From contig NZ_ML142848.1 in assembly GCF_004138485.1 (NCBI RefSeq), forward strand, positions 186,001 to 250,000: 64,000 bases of DNA. Direction: 5' to 3'. How positions within the stretch are numbered: position 1 is the first letter of the stretch; the number at the start of each line of letters is the position of its first letter. This document shows, in pieces, positions 61,018 through 64,000 of this stretch. A model generated the notes under the pieces. The model was given only the letters and a program-made list of their open reading frames with translations, was not told the DNA's origin and did not search any database. A program made the position numbers and the translations under genes. Source of the stretch: Peristeroidobacter soli. Its GTDB lineage: Bacteria > Pseudomonadota > Gammaproteobacteria > Steroidobacterales > Steroidobacteraceae.

Positions 61018-62626
61018 GGACGCGGGCACCTCGCTCATGCAGTAACACCGAACGCAGGAACGCGACGCCGTCGTCAACCGCTTCGTTGGCAACGCGCGAG
61101 ATGGCAACCGCCTCGATGAAGCTGTGCGGCGCGCCTGGGTAAACCTTGGCCTGCACCTGGACGCCGGCTTCGAGCAAGCGGCCGGCCATGTGCAAGTTCT
61201 GTTCGGCCAGGATGTCGCACTCGGCAATCACCAGAAACACTGGCGGCAAGCCCTGCAACGGCGCATACGCGGTTGCTACATACGGGTCGCGCCGATCGCC
61301 GAGGCGGCCGATGTAGTTGTCCCAGAACGTGTCGACTTCGTTGGTCGTCAGCATGTCTTGCTCGGTGCCATAGCGTTGCCGAGAAGCCGGCGAGCAATCC
61401 GGCGTCGAGCCGCCGTAGATGCTCAACACTGCTTTCACCAGATTCGGATGACCGGCGTCCCGCAAGCGCAGCGCGGCGCCCATCGAAAGATTGCCGCCCG
61501 CGGAGTCGCCTCCCACCGCGATCCGTTCGCCGTCCAGACCATGCGCCCGACCTTGCTCGTGCAACCAGTGCACGACGGCGATCACTTGATTCAGTGCGGT
61601 CGGATAGCGGACTTCGGGAGACAGATCGTAATCGACACCCACGACGGCCATGCCGCCGCGGTGTGCGAATTCGCGCATCACTCGATCGTGCGTGTTCACG
61701 CTGAACAACGACCAGCCGCCGCCGTGCATGTAAACAAACGTCGGCTTGCCGTGACCCGGCGACGGATCGTAGATACGCAGGCGAACGGGACCGGCCTTCG
61801 TCTCGGCGACGATGTTGCGAGTGTCGGCGATCACCGGCCCGCCCTTGGTCCAGGGCGCGCGAGTGATCTCGCAGATTTCGCGGCGCTCAGGCCAACTGAG
61901 GTCACGGCCCGCGGTCAGCTCGCGGCCCTTCGCGATGACGTCGTCGATGAAACGTTTGATTTCCGGATCGAGCGCGCGCGGCGGCGGCTGACTCGGTGCC
62001 AATGCCTGCGCCGGCCGGGATTCGCCGAAGCGACGCATCCACTTGGTCAACGGCGCCTGGTCTTTGATATCCAGCGCACGCAGGATGTCGGCGAACACTT
62101 CGTCGCGCTCGTCCTGACCCAGCTTGAAACAGCTGCGCACGGCGAGAATTCTGGCCTCGAAACCGATGATGCCGGCCACGAGCTTGTCGTAACGCGCACC
62201 CATCTCTTCGCTCGACCAGGCGGCCGGACGATTCGTCTCCATTTGCTCGACCAGCCCCGACAGCAAACGATCCGCATCCGCGCGCGTGTCGCAAAACTTC
62301 AGATCGACATCGAACACCGCGCTCGCGTAATTCCACGTCGGACCCCAGGTGCGGTCGCTCACCCACGAGGGCGAGATGTAACCGTGCGGGCCGATCAGCA
62401 ATACCGTGGCTCGCGAGGTGGCAGCGAGCGCTGCCACTTGCGGATTGCGTCGGGCGAAATGACCCAATAAGGTTCGCGGCGTGCCATCGGCATCGCACAC
62501 GAGTTGCACCGGCAGCGGCGTCGCATGCTGTGCGCCCGGCCCGCCGGAGACGATCCATGCCAGAGGTTGCTCCTGCACCAGGGCACGAAGGTCCTCGGCG
62601 CTGCGGGGTTCGAATCGGTTGCTCAT
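61007..62626 (-). CDS. Fusion: PaiB/FMN-binding domain plus HSL-type esterase
   Basis: A 539-residue two-domain protein. Residues 1-205 match PaiB-like FMN-binding split-barrel proteins (RSAEDLRALVQEQPLAWIVS, LLGHFARRNPQ, VLLIGPHGYISPSWV, WNYASA, LVAGIIGFEARI). Residues from about 220 form an HSL-family alpha/beta hydrolase: HGGG oxyanion loop (301-304), nucleophile Ser375 in GDSAGG, Asp471 and His501. The reading frame is continuous with no sign of a shift at the junction (about 205-220, Pro-rich APSQPPPRALDP). Such a fusion is unusual; the FMN domain may bind an aromatic or flavin-like substrate or regulate the esterase. It lies between amidase (19 nt) and Fe-ADH genes. Confidence 0.87.
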   Translation of the reverse strand: MSNRFEPRSAEDLRALVQEQPLAWIVSGGPGAQHATPLPVQLVCDADGTPRTLLGHFARRNPQVAALAATSRATVLLIGPHGYISPSWVSDRTWGPTWNYASAVFDVDLKFCDTRADADRLLSGLVEQMETNRPAAWSSEEMGARYDKLVAGIIGFEARILAVRSCFKLGQDERDEVFADILRALDIKDQAPLTKWMRRFGESRPAQALAPSQPPPRALDPEIKRFIDDVIAKGRELTAGRDLSWPERREICEITRAPWTKGGPVIADTRNIVAETKAGPVRLRIYDPSPGHGKPTFVYMHGGGWSLFSVNTHDRVMREFAHRGGMAVVGVDYDLSPEVRYPTALNQVIAVVHWLHEQGRAHGLDGERIAVGGDSAGGNLSMGAALRLRDAGHPNLVKAVLSIYGGSTPDCSPASRQRYGTEQDMLTTNEVDTFWDNYIGRLGDRRDPYVATAYAPLQGLPPVFLVIAECDILAEQNLHMAGRLLEAGVQVQAKVYPGAPHSFIEAVAISRVANEAVDDGVAFLRSVLLHERGARVHVA

Positions 62627-62645
62627 GAAAATCGTCGAGGTGAAC

Positions 62646-64000
62646 TTATGAATTGAAAGTGGCGACGCTGTGCCTGGGCCAGCGCTGGGCCCAGGGCAAC
62701 GCGGCTTCGAGCTCGAACGCCAGCGTGAGCAACACGTCTTCTTGCGCGCGATCCGCGGCAAACATGCTGCCGATGGGCAACCCTTCGCTGCTCTGGAACA
62801 GCGGCAACGAAATGGCCGGCGTACCCGCCATGTTTTGCAGCGGCGTGTACGCGATCCAGTCGAACATCGTCGACATCAGCTGTTCCATCGGCACCGCCGG
62901 CCCATAGGTGCCGAGCAGCGGCGGCGGTGCGTTCGTCACCGGCGACAGAACAACATCGAAGCGCGAGAAGAACTCATTGAGCTGAATCGGCAGCCGTGCG
63001 ATCTGTTGATACGCGCGCTCCAGTGCCGTCGTCGGCAATCCTTCGGCACGCTTGCCCAGCCCGATGGTCCACGGCTCGATTGCATCCTCCAGCCGGCCGC
63101 CGCCCAACAGCGCGCGAGTCGCATCGACACAGTCCGCGGCCAGGTGCGACCAGATGTTTTCGAACGAATCGAGAAAGGCATGACCGTCGATGGGCCAGGA
63201 AGTCCGTTCGACCTTGTGCCCAAGACTCGCGCACAGATCCGCGGTGGATGCGATTGCCCGAGCGACGTCCGCGTGCGGGACATTCCCTCGCAAGCCATGT
63301 TCGATCACTGCGATACGCAGGCGACGTGACGAAGGACCAGTCACAACAGAGCGTTTTGAATCGTAGTGAGCCGCGGCGAAGCCCCACGCAACGTCACGAA
63401 CACTGCGTGAATGCAGACTGTCCGCGACCAGCAAATCTTCGACGAGGTGACGGGCGCGCACGCGAACCGTGCTGTCGCGTCCGGGTTTCAGTCCGACCAC
63501 GCCACAGCATGACGACGGCAAGCGAATCGAACCGCCGCCGTCACTGCCGTGCGCGAGTGGCACGAGCCCGGCTGCGATAGCAGCGACGGCGCCACCGCTC
63601 GATCCGCCCGGTGAATGCTCGAGCGACCACGGATTGCGCGTCGTCGGTCCCGCGAGCGGCTCGGTCGACGCCAACAATCCAAACTCCGGCATCGAAGACT
63701 TGCCGAGCGCGACCAACCCGGCCTGCTGCATGCGTTGCACGTACGGATAGCCATGTTGAATGGCCTTGCGCGTCCGGCTGCGTGAACAGGACGTCGTCGG
63801 CATGCCGGGATAATCCAGCGAATCTTTCGGCAGCCACGGCACACCGCGCATCGTGCCGCCGCTTTCGCGCAGCGCTCGAGCTTCAGCGCGAGCCAGAGCG
63901 GGATCGTAATGACTCAAGGCACGCACGGTCGGATCGAGCGCGTCGATGCGCAGAATCGCGGCCTCCGTCAGTGCCTCGACCGGCAGCTCGCCAGCGCGGA
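62646..64000 (-). CDS. Amidase (amidase signature family), 5' end beyond window
   Basis: An amidase-signature enzyme that continues past the window edge: the same frame stays open from 63926 to the end and reads like the family N-terminus (RAGELPVEALTEAAILRIDALDP). The catalytic Ser-cisSer-Lys triad is visible: Lys in WLPKDSLDYPG, the cis-Ser in HSPGGSSGGAVAA and the nucleophile in GSDGGGSIRLPSSCCG. The C-terminal half has the normal family segments (NMAGTPAISLPL). It is the first known gene of the leftward operon, so amide hydrolysis is probably an early step. The GTG at 63926 is internal. Confidence 0.9.
   Translation of the reverse strand, partial: RAGELPVEALTEAAILRIDALDPTVRALSHYDPALARAEARALRESGGTMRGVPWLPKDSLDYPGMPTTSCSRSRTRKAIQHGYPYVQRMQQAGLVALGKSSMPEFGLLASTEPLAGPTTRNPWSLEHSPGGSSGGAVAAIAAGLVPLAHGSDGGGSIRLPSSCCGVVGLKPGRDSTVRVRARHLVEDLLVADSLHSRSVRDVAWGFAAAHYDSKRSVVTGPSSRRLRIAVIEHGLRGNVPHADVARAIASTADLCASLGHKVERTSWPIDGHAFLDSFENIWSHLAADCVDATRALLGGGRLEDAIEPWTIGLGKRAEGLPTTALERAYQQIARLPIQLNEFFSRFDVVLSPVTNAPPPLLGTYGPAVPMEQLMSTMFDWIAYTPLQNMAGTPAISLPLFQSSEGLPIGSMFAADRAQEDVLLTLAFELEAALPWAQRWPRHSVATFNS

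Overview
The window is GC-rich, gene-dense chromosomal DNA from a Gram-negative bacterium. Five TonB-dependent receptors (TBDTs), two FecI/FecR sets, UrcA, an RstAB-like two-component system and many acyl-CoA enzymes fit a gammaproteobacterium of the Steroidobacteraceae/Nevskiales type. Caulobacterales or Sphingomonadales remain possible, because this is judged from gene content only. I see no rRNA, tRNA, CRISPR array, insertion sequence or phage gene.

Layout. (1) 1-11.2 kb: end of a serine hydrolase, a TetR regulator, then a leftward TBDT / acyl-CoA dehydrogenase / carboxyltransferase operon, a secreted serine hydrolase, and a rightward MaoC / GPH-type transporter / acyl-CoA synthetase operon with 4-nt overlaps. 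A shared 14-bp motif (TGAG-N6-CTCA) lies in front of both the TBDT and the divergent hydrolase/MaoC pair. (2) 11.3-16.9 kb: trans-aconitate methyltransferase, threonine aldolase, a large GH63-like glycosidase and a small outer-membrane barrel. (3) 16.9-26.2 kb: a second catabolic locus around a GntR regulator, with TBDT, MHS transporter, degenerate M28-like protein and GST leftward, and GntR, serine hydrolase, a 38-codon ORF and acyl-CoA synthetase rightward. Two GntR-type operators lie between the arms. (4) 26.2-40.1 kb: two paralogous FecI-FecR-STN/TBDT-hydrolase modules, one with an S9 peptidase and one with an amidohydrolase, separated by YqaA, UrcA and a universal stress protein. All four of their sigma and receptor genes have a matching GGGGTR-N17-SWCTCT promoter. 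(5) 40.2-48.1 kb: a D-aminoacylase-like protein / TBDT / amidohydrolase operon and a convergent secreted beta-propeller. (6) 48.2-51.6 kb: MipA/OmpV, DUF3019, response regulator, histidine kinase. (7) 51.6-64 kb: about 12 kb of leftward genes: amidase, PaiB-esterase fusion, Fe-ADH-like protein, degradative HMG-CoA reductase, class III CoA-transferase, enoyl-CoA hydratase, alpha/beta hydrolase, TolB-propeller/CehA metallohydrolase and an FGE-fold protein. It ends in a tandem array of hairpins.

How it fits together. Regions 1 and 3 have the same parts: outer-membrane receptor, exported serine hydrolase, inner-membrane carrier, CoA ligase. This suggests capture of ester-like compounds, cleavage in the periplasm, import of the acid and CoA activation. 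Region 4 looks like regulated uptake and cleavage of peptide-like ligands. Region 7 reads as a catabolic operon that hydrolyses amide or ester conjugates and feeds the products through CoA-transferase, hydratase and HMG-CoA reductase chemistry. It is the best candidate for an undescribed system. Its most unusual parts are the PaiB-esterase fusion, a dehydrogenase lacking two iron-binding histidines, and two start/stop-overlapping 14-codon ORFs formed by a 41-bp tandem repeat at the CehA start.
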